Source: Oscillospiraceae bacterium (GTDB lineage: Bacteria; Bacillota; Clostridia; Oscillospirales; Ruminococcaceae). Taken from it: DNA of 11,503 nt. Below are positions 1 through 8,135 of this stretch, one piece after another. How positions within the stretch are numbered: the stretch's first letter is position 1; every line of letters starts with the position of its first letter. The notes below the pieces were generated by a model, which was not told the origin of the DNA, did not search any database, and saw only the letters and a program-made list of their open reading frames with translations. A program made the translations under genes and the position numbers. The stretch is from the NCBI GenBank assembly GCA_004556975.1, contig SFFD01000039.1, positions 1 to 11,503 of the forward strand, in the 5' to 3' direction.

Positions 1-1
1 C

Positions 2-1873
2 GGAAATACCTACTACAAAGTTGTAAAATCAAGGATAGATAAGACCTTGGCCGAAGAAGTCACCGCTTTTGCCGGCAACAACGGAATCCGCGCAATAAAC
101 CTGCAGGAGGATATTTCAAGAAAATATCCATATGAAAATTTTGCAGCTTCTGTAATTGGATTTGTTAACGCCACAAATTCCGGAGCATACGGACTTGAAG
201 CCTATTACAATAATGTCCTCAGCGGAACTTCCGGCAAGGTTGTTTCTGCAAAAAATGCCTGGGGCAGCAATATGCCTTTTGGATATGACGAGCTTTATTC
301 TTCGGAAGACGGCAACAGCATTGTGCTTACTCTTGATGACGGAGTGCAGTATTTTGTTGAAAAGCACCTTGAGCTTGCAGTAAAGGAACACAGCGTAAAA
401 AAGCGCGGAACCTGCATAGTAATGGAAGCAAAAACGGGCAAAATACTTGCTATGGCAACCAAAGGCGATTTTGACCCCAACAACTATCTTGACGTGATAG
501 ATGCGGTTAAAGAAGAGATAGAGGCCCTTCAAAAAGATGAACAAAACGACGCCCTTAAGGCCGCCCAGTATGACCAGTGGAGAAACAAAGCAATTTCCGA
601 CCCATACGAGCCCGGATCTGTTTTCAAAATAATTACTCTTTCCGCCGCACTTGATACTAACACAACCACGCTTGGCGATACCTTTGAATGCCCCGGTTAC
701 ATAATGGTCGGCGACAGAAAAATATCGTGCTGGAAAACCACCGGTCACGGAAGTCAGACCCTTGGCGACGCAATAAAAAACTCATGCAACCCTGCGTTTA
801 TTACAATAGGACTGCGAATGGGACTTAAAAACTTCATGAATTATTTCGAAGCCTTCGGGCTTACGGAAAAAACGGGAGTTGACCTTCCCGGTGAAGCGAC
901 AAGTATATATCATAACCCCGACACAATGTCGGAAATTGATCTTGCATCAAGCTCTTTCGGCCAGACATTTAAAATAACTCCCATTCAGCTTGTAACTGCG
1001 GTTTGCGCTGCCGTAAACGGCGGAAACCTTTACGAGCCGTATATCGTTGAAAAAATTGTATCAAGTGACGGCACCGTAATTATGCAAAAGGAACCTAATC
1101 TTGTGCGCCAGGTAATTTCTGCGGAAACTTCCGCAACGGTTTGCGAACTGCTTGAAAAAGTAGTAAGCGAAGGTTCCGGTAAAACCGCAAAAGTTCCGGG
1201 CTACCGCATAGGCGGTAAAACGGGTACTTCTGAAAAGCTTGACCAACAGGGAGATGATGGAGTTGAAGATTACGTTTCATCCTTTCTTGCGGTTGCGCCG
1301 ATAGATGACCCCCAGATAGTTGTTCTTATGCTTCTTGACGAGGCACAGATGGAAAACCCATACGGTTCAGTTGTTGCGGCGCCTGTTGTTGGCGCAATGC
1401 TTGCCGATATTCTTCCCTATATAGGAATTGAGCCTGATTATACCGCGGAAGAACTTGAAGCAATGAACGGTAAAGTAAAAGACGTCACCGGCCAGATAGT
1501 ACACGACGCTATGACCGTTCTGCGTATGCAGGGATATTCCGTAAATGTTGTGGGCGAAGGTACAACGGTTATTAAACAGTCTCCGGAGGCCGGCGCTAAA
1601 ATCTCTGCCGGCGCAACAATAACCCTTTATACCGATGAAGAGCTTATTCCAAAGGAGATTGAAGTGCCTGACGTAATCGGAATGAGCGTAACTGAAGTTA
1701 ACAACTCCATTATCGGCAAAGGGCTTAAACTAAAGCTTGTAGGGGTGAATGAAACAACTGAAAATCAGGTTGCTTACAGCCAAAACCCCGTTGCAGGTAC
1801 AATGGTTTATCCCGATACGGTAATAGAAGTAACGTTTACTGTAGGAACGGGCGATGATAAGGACGGCGCCTGA
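2..1873 (+). CDS. spoVD: Class B penicillin-binding protein, SpoVD/FtsI type, with two PASTA domains (5' partial)
   Basis: Peptidoglycan D,D-transpeptidase that crosslinks glycan strands outside the membrane, working with a SEDS polymerase such as the FtsW/SpoVE protein encoded four genes downstream. The frame is open from base 2, so the N-terminus, including the membrane anchor, lies outside the window; 623 residues are visible. The TTG at 47 is internal, because typical PBP dimerisation-domain sequence precedes it. The three penicillin-binding motifs are present: SVFK with the serine codon at 617 (visible residue 206), SCN at 782-790 and KTGT starting at 1217. A charged insert of about 30 residues precedes the WRNKAISDPYEPGS block, as I recall from other Firmicutes SpoVD-like PBPs. 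Two PASTA domains follow at visible residues of about 493-544 and 553-618. PASTA domains plus position next to murE indicate SpoVD or the vegetative septal PBP; the sequence does not decide which. Confidence 0.95.
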   Translation, partial: GNTYYKVVKSRIDKTLAEEVTAFAGNNGIRAINLQEDISRKYPYENFAASVIGFVNATNSGAYGLEAYYNNVLSGTSGKVVSAKNAWGSNMPFGYDELYSSEDGNSIVLTLDDGVQYFVEKHLELAVKEHSVKKRGTCIVMEAKTGKILAMATKGDFDPNNYLDVIDAVKEEIEALQKDEQNDALKAAQYDQWRNKAISDPYEPGSVFKIITLSAALDTNTTTLGDTFECPGYIMVGDRKISCWKTTGHGSQTLGDAIKNSCNPAFITIGLRMGLKNFMNYFEAFGLTEKTGVDLPGEATSIYHNPDTMSEIDLASSSFGQTFKITPIQLVTAVCAAVNGGNLYEPYIVEKIVSSDGTVIMQKEPNLVRQVISAETSATVCELLEKVVSEGSGKTAKVPGYRIGGKTGTSEKLDQQGDDGVEDYVSSFLAVAPIDDPQIVVLMLLDEAQMENPYGSVVAAPVVGAMLADILPYIGIEPDYTAEELEAMNGKVKDVTGQIVHDAMTVLRMQGYSVNVVGEGTTVIKQSPEAGAKISAGATITLYTDEELIPKEIEVPDVIGMSVTEVNNSIIGKGLKLKLVGVNETTENQVAYSQNPVAGTMVYPDTVIEVTFTVGTGDDKDGA

Positions 1874-1896
1874 TGCCGCAGCAGGAAATTTCTTTT

Positions 1897-1912
1897 GGAG
1901 GTGACCCTTTTG
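1897..1912 (+). promoter_or_regulatory. Ribosome binding site and TTG start of murE
   Basis: GGAGGTGA at 1897-1904 is an eight-base match to the 16S rRNA 3' end complement, five bases before TTG at 1910. This fixes the murE start at TTG, since the next in-frame ATG (1964) would remove the conserved LLSELL N-terminus. An alternative in-frame TTG at 1895 overlaps the ribosome binding site itself and is not credible. Confidence 0.8.
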
Positions 1913-3349
1913 CTCCTTTCGGAACTTTTAAGGGATGTTGAATATTCCGGTACAATAAAGGATATGGAAATAAAAAATGTAACCTGCGATTCCCGCCAGG
2001 TGGAACCGGGTTCCGTGTTTGTCTGTGTAAAAGGCGGCACAAGCGACGGTCACGAATATGCCCGTGCGGCAAAACGCAGCGGAGCTTCGTGGATTATTGC
2101 GGAACGCGATACCGGAATTGAGGAGCAGGTGCTGGTGCCGGATTCCAGAACAGCATACGCTATTATGTGCGCAAACATAAACGGCCGGCCGGCAGAGAAA
2201 ATGAAGCTTATCGGCGTTACCGGCACAAACGGAAAAACCACAATAACATATCTTATAAAGCATATTCTTGAGGCAAACGGCAAAAAAGTCGGGCTTATCG
2301 GAACGATACAGAACCTTATCGGAGACATTGCTCTGCCTGCAAAATACACAACGCCGGATCCGGCGGAACTTCATGTGATTTTTTCCCGTATGCTCCGCGC
2401 CGGGTGCGAATATGTGGTTATGGAGGTTTCTTCTCAGGCGCTTGACCAGCACCGCGTGGAGGGCTGCCGCTTTGAAACGGCGCTCTTCACAAATCTTACT
2501 CAGGATCACCTTGATTATCACCACACTATGGAAAATTACTTTGAGGCAAAAAAGCGTCTCTTTAAGCTCTGCGATAAAGCCATAATCTGCATTGACGACG
2601 ATTACGGCAAAAAGCTTGCGGAAGAAGTGACCTGTGAAAAACAGACGGTTTCAATAAATGACCTTACGGCGGATTATACTTCTCATGATGTAAGAAATTC
2701 GGCGGAGGGCTGCCGCTTTGCTCTTGTATCGGGCGAAAATATCGGAAGAGTTAAATTTTCCATGCCAGGGAAATTTTCTGTTTCCAACGCGATGCTTGCG
2801 GCAGCGGCGGCAATAAGTTCGGGAATAAGCTTTGAAAATGCCATAGACGCGCTTAATACCTGCCCCGGGGTTAAAGGAAGGGTTGAAATAATCCCTACTG
2901 GACGTGATTTTACCATAATACGGGATTTTGCCCACGGGCCGGATGCTCTTGAAAAAGTGCTGGATTCCATAAAGGAGTGCGCCGAAGGCAGAATAGTAAC
3001 GCTGTTTGGATGTGCGGGCCGCCGCGACAGAAAAAAGCGTCCGCTTATGGTGGATGCCGTCGCAAAAAAATCTGATTTTATAATTTTTACAAGCGATAAT
3101 CCGCGTAATGAACCGGTTGATCAGATAACGGCGGATGCAATGCCGGAACTTGAAAGCTGCGGCGTTCCGTTCTATTATGAGCCGGACAGATATAAAGCGA
3201 TTAAGTGGGCGCTTGAGCATTGCCAAAAGGGCGACGTACTTCTTCTTGCGGGAAAAGGGCACGAGGACTACCAGGTGCTTGATTTCGGAACGGTTTATTT
3301 TGACGAAAAAGTAATCGTTCACGACATGCTTGACAAAATGGATAAGTGA
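1910..3349 (+). CDS. murE: UDP-MurNAc-dipeptide ligase MurE, probably meso-diaminopimelate-adding
   Basis: Cytoplasmic ATP-dependent ligase that adds the third stem residue to UDP-MurNAc-L-Ala-D-Glu. The product is 479 residues, normal for MurE. Visible motifs, numbered from the TTG start: CDSRQVEPG in the N-terminal UDP-binding domain (26-34), the ATP P-loop GTNGKTT (105-111), YTTPDPAELH (146-155), EVSSQALDQHR (172-182), a candidate carbamylated lysine in EAKKRLF (K215), DNPR (396-399) and KGHE (449-452). DNPR is the established signature of meso-DAP-adding enzymes, so this wall should be DAP-type; that is inference from the motif. The usual YAH(T/N)PD block reads FAHGPD here, a mild variant. 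The gene starts 36 bases after the PBP stop and ends 19 bases before murF, consistent with one operon. Confidence 0.96.
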   Translation: MLLSELLRDVEYSGTIKDMEIKNVTCDSRQVEPGSVFVCVKGGTSDGHEYARAAKRSGASWIIAERDTGIEEQVLVPDSRTAYAIMCANINGRPAEKMKLIGVTGTNGKTTITYLIKHILEANGKKVGLIGTIQNLIGDIALPAKYTTPDPAELHVIFSRMLRAGCEYVVMEVSSQALDQHRVEGCRFETALFTNLTQDHLDYHHTMENYFEAKKRLFKLCDKAIICIDDDYGKKLAEEVTCEKQTVSINDLTADYTSHDVRNSAEGCRFALVSGENIGRVKFSMPGKFSVSNAMLAAAAAISSGISFENAIDALNTCPGVKGRVEIIPTGRDFTIIRDFAHGPDALEKVLDSIKECAEGRIVTLFGCAGRRDRKKRPLMVDAVAKKSDFIIFTSDNPRNEPVDQITADAMPELESCGVPFYYEPDRYKAIKWALEHCQKGDVLLLAGKGHEDYQVLDFGTVYFDEKVIVHDMLDKMDK

Positions 3350-3368
3350 CATTATAGGGGGAATAAAA

Positions 3369-4736
3369 ATGCTTCCGTTAAAACTTCGCGAAATTGCCGC
3401 AGCCATAGGCGCAGAGACAAAAACCGACCTTCCGGATATTGAAATAACCGATATTTGCACGGATTCGAGGGACGTTAAACCGGGCAGTCTTTTTGTTGCG
3501 CTTTGCGGTATTAAGTTTGACGGGCACACATTTGTAAAAACGGCCATAGAAAAGGGCGCGGCTTTCGCCGTAGTACAAAAAGAGGGCGATTACGGGACGG
3601 ATAACCTGCTTTTTGTAAAAACCACCCGCCAGGCGTTTCTTGACATTGCGGGTCTTTACCGCAGCAAATTCAGCCCTGTTGTAATCGCAGTTACCGGAAG
3701 CGTGGGCAAAACCACCACAAGAGAAATGATAGCTGCGGTGGTAAAAAGCAAATATAAAACCCTTAAAACAGAGAATAACCTTAATAATGAGGTAGGCGTA
3801 CCGAAAACAATGCTTGAGCTTGACCCATCCGTCGAAGCAATGGTGCTTGAGTTCGGCATGGTGCAGCTTGGAGAAATAGAGGAGCTTACCGTTCCGGCAA
3901 AGCCGGATATTGCGGTGATAACCTGTATCGGCACAAGCCATATTGAAAATTTGGGCAGCCGCGAAAATATTAAAAAAGCAAAGTTTGAAATAATCAAAGG
4001 TCTTAAAAAAGGCGGAACCCTTATTCTTAACAAAGATAATGATATGCTGCGGAATATTTGCCTTCATGAATATAATGTGGTATACTATGCCGTTGAGGAC
4101 AAAACTGCCGATATTACCGCGGAAAATATCGTTGAGCACGAGGATTTTACCGAATTTGATATAGTAAGCGGCGGCAAAAGCTTCCGTGCTCAAATTCCTT
4201 GCATTGGTGCTCATAATGTGCTCAACGCCCTTGCAGGGTTTGGCGCAGGCGTAGCCGCCGGCGTTGAACCGTGCAAAGCGGCTTTGGCTTTGGCTGATTT
4301 CCGTGCAACGGGAATGCGCCAGCGGGTGCGTAAATGCCGCGGAGTTACTGTTATAGAAGACTGCTATAACGCGAACCCCGATTCTGTAAAAGCGGCGATG
4401 CTTACCCTCGGTTCTTATAAAATTCAGCCGGAAGCAAAAAAAATAGCAGTGCTTGGCGATATGCTTGAACTTGGAACAGTTGCCGAAAGCGCACACCTTG
4501 CCGCAGGAAAAGAGGCGGCTGATGCTGCGGACATACTGCTTTGCTGCGGCGAACTGGGTAAGCTTATTGCCCGGGGAGCCATGGGCGCGGGAATGAAGAA
4601 TGTAAGGCATTTTGACTCTAAAGACGACCTTGCAAAAGAACTGCGCTCCGTTGCAAGGTCGGGCGACGTAATTTGGCTTAAAGCAAGCAGGGGAATGCGC
4701 TTTGAGGATATTGCCGAAGCATTTTACGAAGAATAA
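3369..4736 (+). CDS. murF: UDP-MurNAc-tripeptide--D-Ala-D-Ala ligase MurF
   Basis: Cytoplasmic ligase that adds D-alanyl-D-alanine to complete the UDP-MurNAc-pentapeptide. The ATG at 3369 follows AGGGGGA at 3356-3362 and gives MLPLKLREIAAAIG, a normal MurF N-terminus; an in-frame TTG at 3330 lies inside murE and is rejected. The protein has 455 residues. Motifs seen: TDSRDVKPGSLFVAL (31-45), the P-loop GSVGKTT (110-116), NLNNEVGVP (137-145), EFGMVQLGEIEEL (161-173), CIGTSHIENLGS (186-197), then DCYNANPDS and LGDMLELG in the C-terminal ligase domain. Paralogy with the adjacent MurE is plain from the shared TDSR/P-loop layout. No truncation or missing catalytic motif is visible. Confidence 0.96.
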   Translation: MLPLKLREIAAAIGAETKTDLPDIEITDICTDSRDVKPGSLFVALCGIKFDGHTFVKTAIEKGAAFAVVQKEGDYGTDNLLFVKTTRQAFLDIAGLYRSKFSPVVIAVTGSVGKTTTREMIAAVVKSKYKTLKTENNLNNEVGVPKTMLELDPSVEAMVLEFGMVQLGEIEELTVPAKPDIAVITCIGTSHIENLGSRENIKKAKFEIIKGLKKGGTLILNKDNDMLRNICLHEYNVVYYAVEDKTADITAENIVEHEDFTEFDIVSGGKSFRAQIPCIGAHNVLNALAGFGAGVAAGVEPCKAALALADFRATGMRQRVRKCRGVTVIEDCYNANPDSVKAAMLTLGSYKIQPEAKKIAVLGDMLELGTVAESAHLAAGKEAADAADILLCCGELGKLIARGAMGAGMKNVRHFDSKDDLAKELRSVARSGDVIWLKASRGMRFEDIAEAFYEE

Positions 4737-4768
4737 AGAATTATAAATATAACGGAGGATAAAATTCC

Positions 4769-5746
4769 ATGCAGACAGCTATGTGCGCTTTTATTGCCTT
4801 TGCCGTAACGGCGCTTTCGGGCATTTGGTTCATACCGTTGCTTAAAAAAATCAAATTCGGTCAGACTATATTGGAAATAGGCCCGAGCTGGCATAAAAAC
4901 AAGCAAGGAACGCCTACCATGGGCGGGCTTATGTTTATTACGGGAATTGTGCTTGCCTGCTGCATGGGGTTCTTCTTTTTAAGAAACGAGCCGTCCACCG
5001 AAAAAATTCGCTTTGCAAGCGGTCTGATAATGGCACTTGGATACGGATTCCTCGGTTTTATTGACGACTATATGAAAGTTGTTCGTCACCAGAATGAAGG
5101 TCTTACCGCAAAACAGAAATTTTTGGGGCAGGTTTTGCTTGCAATAGTATATCTTGCAGGAATATATATTTCGGGAACCCTTTCCACTGTTTTGAAAATT
5201 CCTTTTATCGGTCAGATTGATTTGGGAATATTGTATTATCCCGTTGCCGTGTTCATCATTGTAGGCGCTTCAAACGCGGTTAATCTTACCGACGGAATAG
5301 ACGGACTTTGCTCCGGCGTCAGTTTTGTCTGCGCCTGCGGATTTATGGTAATGGCAACCATACTTGGGCACAGCGGAATGACATATCTTGCGGCGGCGCT
5401 TGCCGGAGGCTGCGCCGGCTTCTTCCTTTGGAACTGCCACCCGGCAAGAGTGTTTATGGGCGATACCGGCTCGCTTTTCATAGGGGGAATGGTATGTGCG
5501 CTTGCCTTTGGAATTGATTATCCGGTAATACTTGTTTTTGCAGGCATAGTCTATGTAATTGAAACACTGTCAGATATAATCCAAATCGGAAGTTATAAAT
5601 TAAGACACAAGCGCGTTTTCAAAATGGCGCCGATTCACCACCATTTTGAAATGTGCGGCTGGAGCGAATGGAAAATTGTTATAGTATTTTCTTTTGTAAT
5701 GCTTATCGGCGCAGTAATTTCTGTTTTGGCGGTAAAAGCCATCTGA
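4769..5746 (+). CDS. mraY: Phospho-N-acetylmuramoyl-pentapeptide transferase MraY
   Basis: Integral membrane enzyme that transfers phospho-MurNAc-pentapeptide to undecaprenyl phosphate, forming lipid I. The 325-residue product is hydrophobic throughout, with about ten membrane segments. Catalytic landmarks are intact: GTPTMGGL (47-54), the aspartate pair in FIDDYMK (D99-D100), NLTDGIDGL (172-180), FMGDTGSLFIGG (229-240, D232) and the HHH of MAPIHHHFE (290-292). The ATG at 4769 follows GGAGG at 4754-4758. It sits between murF (32-base gap) and ftsW (31-base gap). Usually murD follows mraY; here it does not. Confidence 0.97.
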   Translation: MQTAMCAFIAFAVTALSGIWFIPLLKKIKFGQTILEIGPSWHKNKQGTPTMGGLMFITGIVLACCMGFFFLRNEPSTEKIRFASGLIMALGYGFLGFIDDYMKVVRHQNEGLTAKQKFLGQVLLAIVYLAGIYISGTLSTVLKIPFIGQIDLGILYYPVAVFIIVGASNAVNLTDGIDGLCSGVSFVCACGFMVMATILGHSGMTYLAAALAGGCAGFFLWNCHPARVFMGDTGSLFIGGMVCALAFGIDYPVILVFAGIVYVIETLSDIIQIGSYKLRHKRVFKMAPIHHHFEMCGWSEWKIVIVFSFVMLIGAVISVLAVKAI

Positions 5747-5781
5747 TGCATTTGAAACTTATTGAAAGGGCAGGAATATGA
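5746..5781 (+). other. Possible 11-codon coupling ORF bridging mraY and ftsW
   Basis: The mraY stop overlaps an ATG (TGATG, 5744-5748). This ATG opens an 11-codon frame reading MHLKLIERAGI, whose TGA stop overlaps the ftsW start codon (ATGA, 5778-5781). Ribosomes could re-initiate across the gap this way. There is no dedicated Shine-Dalgarno just before this ATG and no recognised product, so it may be chance. Confidence 0.2.
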
Positions 5782-6956
5782 AGGCAATAACCATAGATAT
5801 AAACAGCTTCATACCTGTAAACGCGGCTAAAGAACGCCTTTTTGAGCCGCGTAAACGCCGCGGAAAAATAGACATACCTTTTTTGGTAATAACGCTTATT
5901 CTGCTTGCTTTTGGCCTTGTAATGCTTTTTTCGGCAAGCTATGCTTATGCTTTTTATAATAAAGGCAACAGCTTTTATTATATCGAGCGTCAGCTTCTTT
6001 TTGCAGTGATGGGCGTTGCGGCAATGCTTGCCGTATCTCAGGTCAACTATAAGATACTTCAAAAATATTCGCTTTTGCTTTACGCGGGCGCTGTCGCGCT
6101 TTTGATAGTGGCGCTTTTTATGAGAGACGAGCGCGGATTTGCGCGTTGGATATATATAGGCAATTTCAGCTTTCAGCCGTCAGAAATTGCAAAGTTTGCA
6201 ATAATCGTGCTTTTTGCTCACTTTGCGGCCACAAACGCAAGCAAAATGAAAACTTTTCAATACGGCGTTTTGCCTTTTGCCATGTGCCTCGGTCTTGTTG
6301 TTGTGCTTATAATCGCCGAAAAACACCTTTCGGGTACAATCATAATCGGAGCGCTTGGAATTGCAATGATGTGGTTCGGCGGTACGCGCCTGCGCTATTT
6401 CGGAATGCTTGTTGCCGCAGGAGCGGCGGCAGTTTTGATTATACTTATTGTTCCGTCTTTTATGGAATATGCAACAAACCGTGTTACAATGTGGATGGAC
6501 CCTTATGCCGATGCAAAAGGCGAGGGATATCAGACCATACAGGCGCTTATCGCAATAGGTTCCGGCGGGCTGTGGGGAACGGGTCTCGGAAATTCCCGTC
6601 AGAAATATCTTTACATTCCGGCACCGCAGAATGACTTTATTTTTGCGGTTGTATGCGAAGAGCTTGGTTTCATAGGCGCGTCTTTTGTGCTTATACTTTT
6701 TGCTTTGCTTATTTGGCGCGGATTTGTAATTGCCATGAATTGCCCCGACAGATTCGGTTCCCTTCTTGCTGCGGGCTGCGTAACGCATATAGGAATGCAG
6801 GTGCTGCTCAATATTGCCGTTGTTACAAATACAATACCTAATACGGGCATATCGCTTCCGCTGTTCTCATACGGAGGTTCTGCGCTTATGATGACCCTCG
6901 GCGAACTTGGCGTGGTGCTTTCCGTTTCAAAAAAATCGAACCTCAATAAGATATGA
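5778..6956 (+). CDS. ftsW: SEDS-family peptidoglycan glycosyltransferase, FtsW/SpoVE type
   Basis: Polytopic membrane enzyme that polymerises lipid II into glycan strands, paired with a class B PBP, plausibly the SpoVD-type PBP at the start of this window. The 392-residue protein has a cytoplasmic N-terminal extension of about 33 residues containing a basic patch (RKRRGK), then about ten membrane segments. Family landmarks: LFSASYAYA (50-58), RWIYIGNFSFQPSEIAK (123-139), HLSGTIIIG (183-191), GEGYQTIQALIAIGSGG (248-264), the conserved aspartate in NDFIFAVVCEELG (D286) and NTIPNTGISLPLFSYGGS (351-368). KHLSGT rather than the LPDLGT of many FtsW proteins recalls SpoVE, but FtsW and SpoVE are not separable with certainty here. 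The start ATG at 5778 follows AAAGGG at 5765-5770. Confidence 0.93.
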   Translation: MKAITIDINSFIPVNAAKERLFEPRKRRGKIDIPFLVITLILLAFGLVMLFSASYAYAFYNKGNSFYYIERQLLFAVMGVAAMLAVSQVNYKILQKYSLLLYAGAVALLIVALFMRDERGFARWIYIGNFSFQPSEIAKFAIIVLFAHFAATNASKMKTFQYGVLPFAMCLGLVVVLIIAEKHLSGTIIIGALGIAMMWFGGTRLRYFGMLVAAGAAAVLIILIVPSFMEYATNRVTMWMDPYADAKGEGYQTIQALIAIGSGGLWGTGLGNSRQKYLYIPAPQNDFIFAVVCEELGFIGASFVLILFALLIWRGFVIAMNCPDRFGSLLAAGCVTHIGMQVLLNIAVVTNTIPNTGISLPLFSYGGSALMMTLGELGVVLSVSKKSNLNKI

Positions 6957-6990
6957 TGTATGCTTCGTAATTAAGGAAGGAAGCTTTTTT

Positions 6991-8115
6991 ATGAGAATTC
7001 TTTTTGCATGCGGCGGTACGGCCGGTCATATAAATCCGGCAATAGCCATTGCAAATTATCTTAAAGATAAAGACCCGTCAACAGAGGTGCTTTTTGCAGG
7101 AAATCCAAACGGAATGGAAGCAAAAATAGTGCCAAAGGCGGGTTATGATTTCAAGCCTATACGCGTGCTTGGAATACAGAGGCATTTAAGCGCCAGAAAT
7201 ATAAAAAATAACATAAAAGCGCTTTGGTACCTTGCGGGAAGCTCCGCCAAAGCAAAAAAAATAATCGACGATTTTAAACCGGACATAGTTATGGGCTGCG
7301 GCGGATATGTAAGCGGCCCCGTGGTAAGAAAAGCCGCGCTTATGGGCTGTAAAACCATAGCTATGGAAAATAACGCTTTGCCGGGCGTTACCACAAAGCT
7401 TTTGGCAAAATATGTGGATAAAATTCTGCTTGATGTCGAGGAAAGCAAAAAGTATCTTCCTAAAGACAAAGAATATGTTGTGACCGGCAACCCCGTTCGC
7501 CAGGAAATTTTTACGGCGGACAGAAAAGCCGCGCGGGATTTTTACAATGTCGGCGACAGAATCTGCCTGCTTTCATTCGGCGGAAGTCTTGGTGCGCAGC
7601 GCCTTAACGAGGCGGTGGCGGATTTAATGGCGTGGCATCTGAAAGAACGGGACTTTGTGCATATTCACGGCTCCGGTTCCTATTACGGACCGTCGTACTA
7701 TTTCGATTTGCTTAAAGAAAAGGGAATTGACGCTTCAAAACACAATAACCTTATAATCAGGGAATATATAAACGATATGCCGCGCTGCCTTGCGGCGGCA
7801 GATCTTGTAATATCCCGCTGCGGAGCAATCACTCTTGCGGAAATAGAAGCCGCGGGCAAAGCCTCTGTGCTGATTCCTTCACCGAATGTTTCGGAAAATC
7901 ATCAATACCACAATGCAATGGTGCTTGCCAATCACGGAGCTGCCGTGGTCATTGAAGAAAAGGACCTTACCGGCGAAAGCCTTTGCGAAGCGGTTAAAAA
8001 GCTTACAGACGACCCGGAAGCTATTGAACGCCTTTCCGCAAACGCAAAAACGCTTGCTGTGCAGGACGCCAATGAACGCATTCGTAAAGAGATTATTGAA
8101 CTTTATCAAAGATAA
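6991..8115 (+). CDS. murG: UDP-GlcNAc:lipid I N-acetylglucosaminyltransferase MurG
   Basis: Peripheral membrane GT-B glycosyltransferase on the cytoplasmic face that adds GlcNAc to lipid I, giving lipid II for the SEDS/PBP pair. The ATG at 6991 follows AAGGAAGG at 6973-6980 and yields MRILFACGGTAGH, the canonical N-terminus; upstream in-frame codons back to 6907 lie inside ftsW and are rejected. The protein has 374 residues. Motifs: the first glycine loop GGTAGH (8-13), GCGGYVSGP (102-110), ENNALPG (126-132), TGNPVRQE (165-172), the second glycine loop GGSLGAQ (197-203), SRCGAITLAEIEAAGK (275-290, conserved glutamate E284) and ENHQYHNA (302-309). The last block binds UDP-GlcNAc in the family. 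The gap to ftsW is 34 bases. Confidence 0.95.
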   Translation: MRILFACGGTAGHINPAIAIANYLKDKDPSTEVLFAGNPNGMEAKIVPKAGYDFKPIRVLGIQRHLSARNIKNNIKALWYLAGSSAKAKKIIDDFKPDIVMGCGGYVSGPVVRKAALMGCKTIAMENNALPGVTTKLLAKYVDKILLDVEESKKYLPKDKEYVVTGNPVRQEIFTADRKAARDFYNVGDRICLLSFGGSLGAQRLNEAVADLMAWHLKERDFVHIHGSGSYYGPSYYFDLLKEKGIDASKHNNLIIREYINDMPRCLAAADLVISRCGAITLAEIEAAGKASVLIPSPNVSENHQYHNAMVLANHGAAVVIEEKDLTGESLCEAVKKLTDDPEAIERLSANAKTLAVQDANERIRKEIIELYQR

Positions 8116-8135
8116 CTGCGCCGAAAGGATAAAAA

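Noticed and set aside
47..49. TTG as the start of the first gene
   Set aside because: The frame is open to base 2 and encodes PBP-like sequence (YYKVVKSRIDK) before it, so the gene continues upstream of the window.
2651..3547. Open frame on the - strand across murE/murF
   Set aside because: It spans two well-supported + strand genes and their junction and shows no family motif.
3378..4610. Long open frame on the - strand across murF (about 410 codons)
   Set aside because: It lies wholly antisense to murF, whose motifs are intact. The translation is rich in Cys, His, Tyr and Lys with no recognisable domain, typical of a shadow frame.
6146..6634. Alternative + strand frame inside ftsW
   Set aside because: It is out of frame with a clear SEDS protein, has an unnatural Cys/Arg-rich composition and no ribosome binding site.
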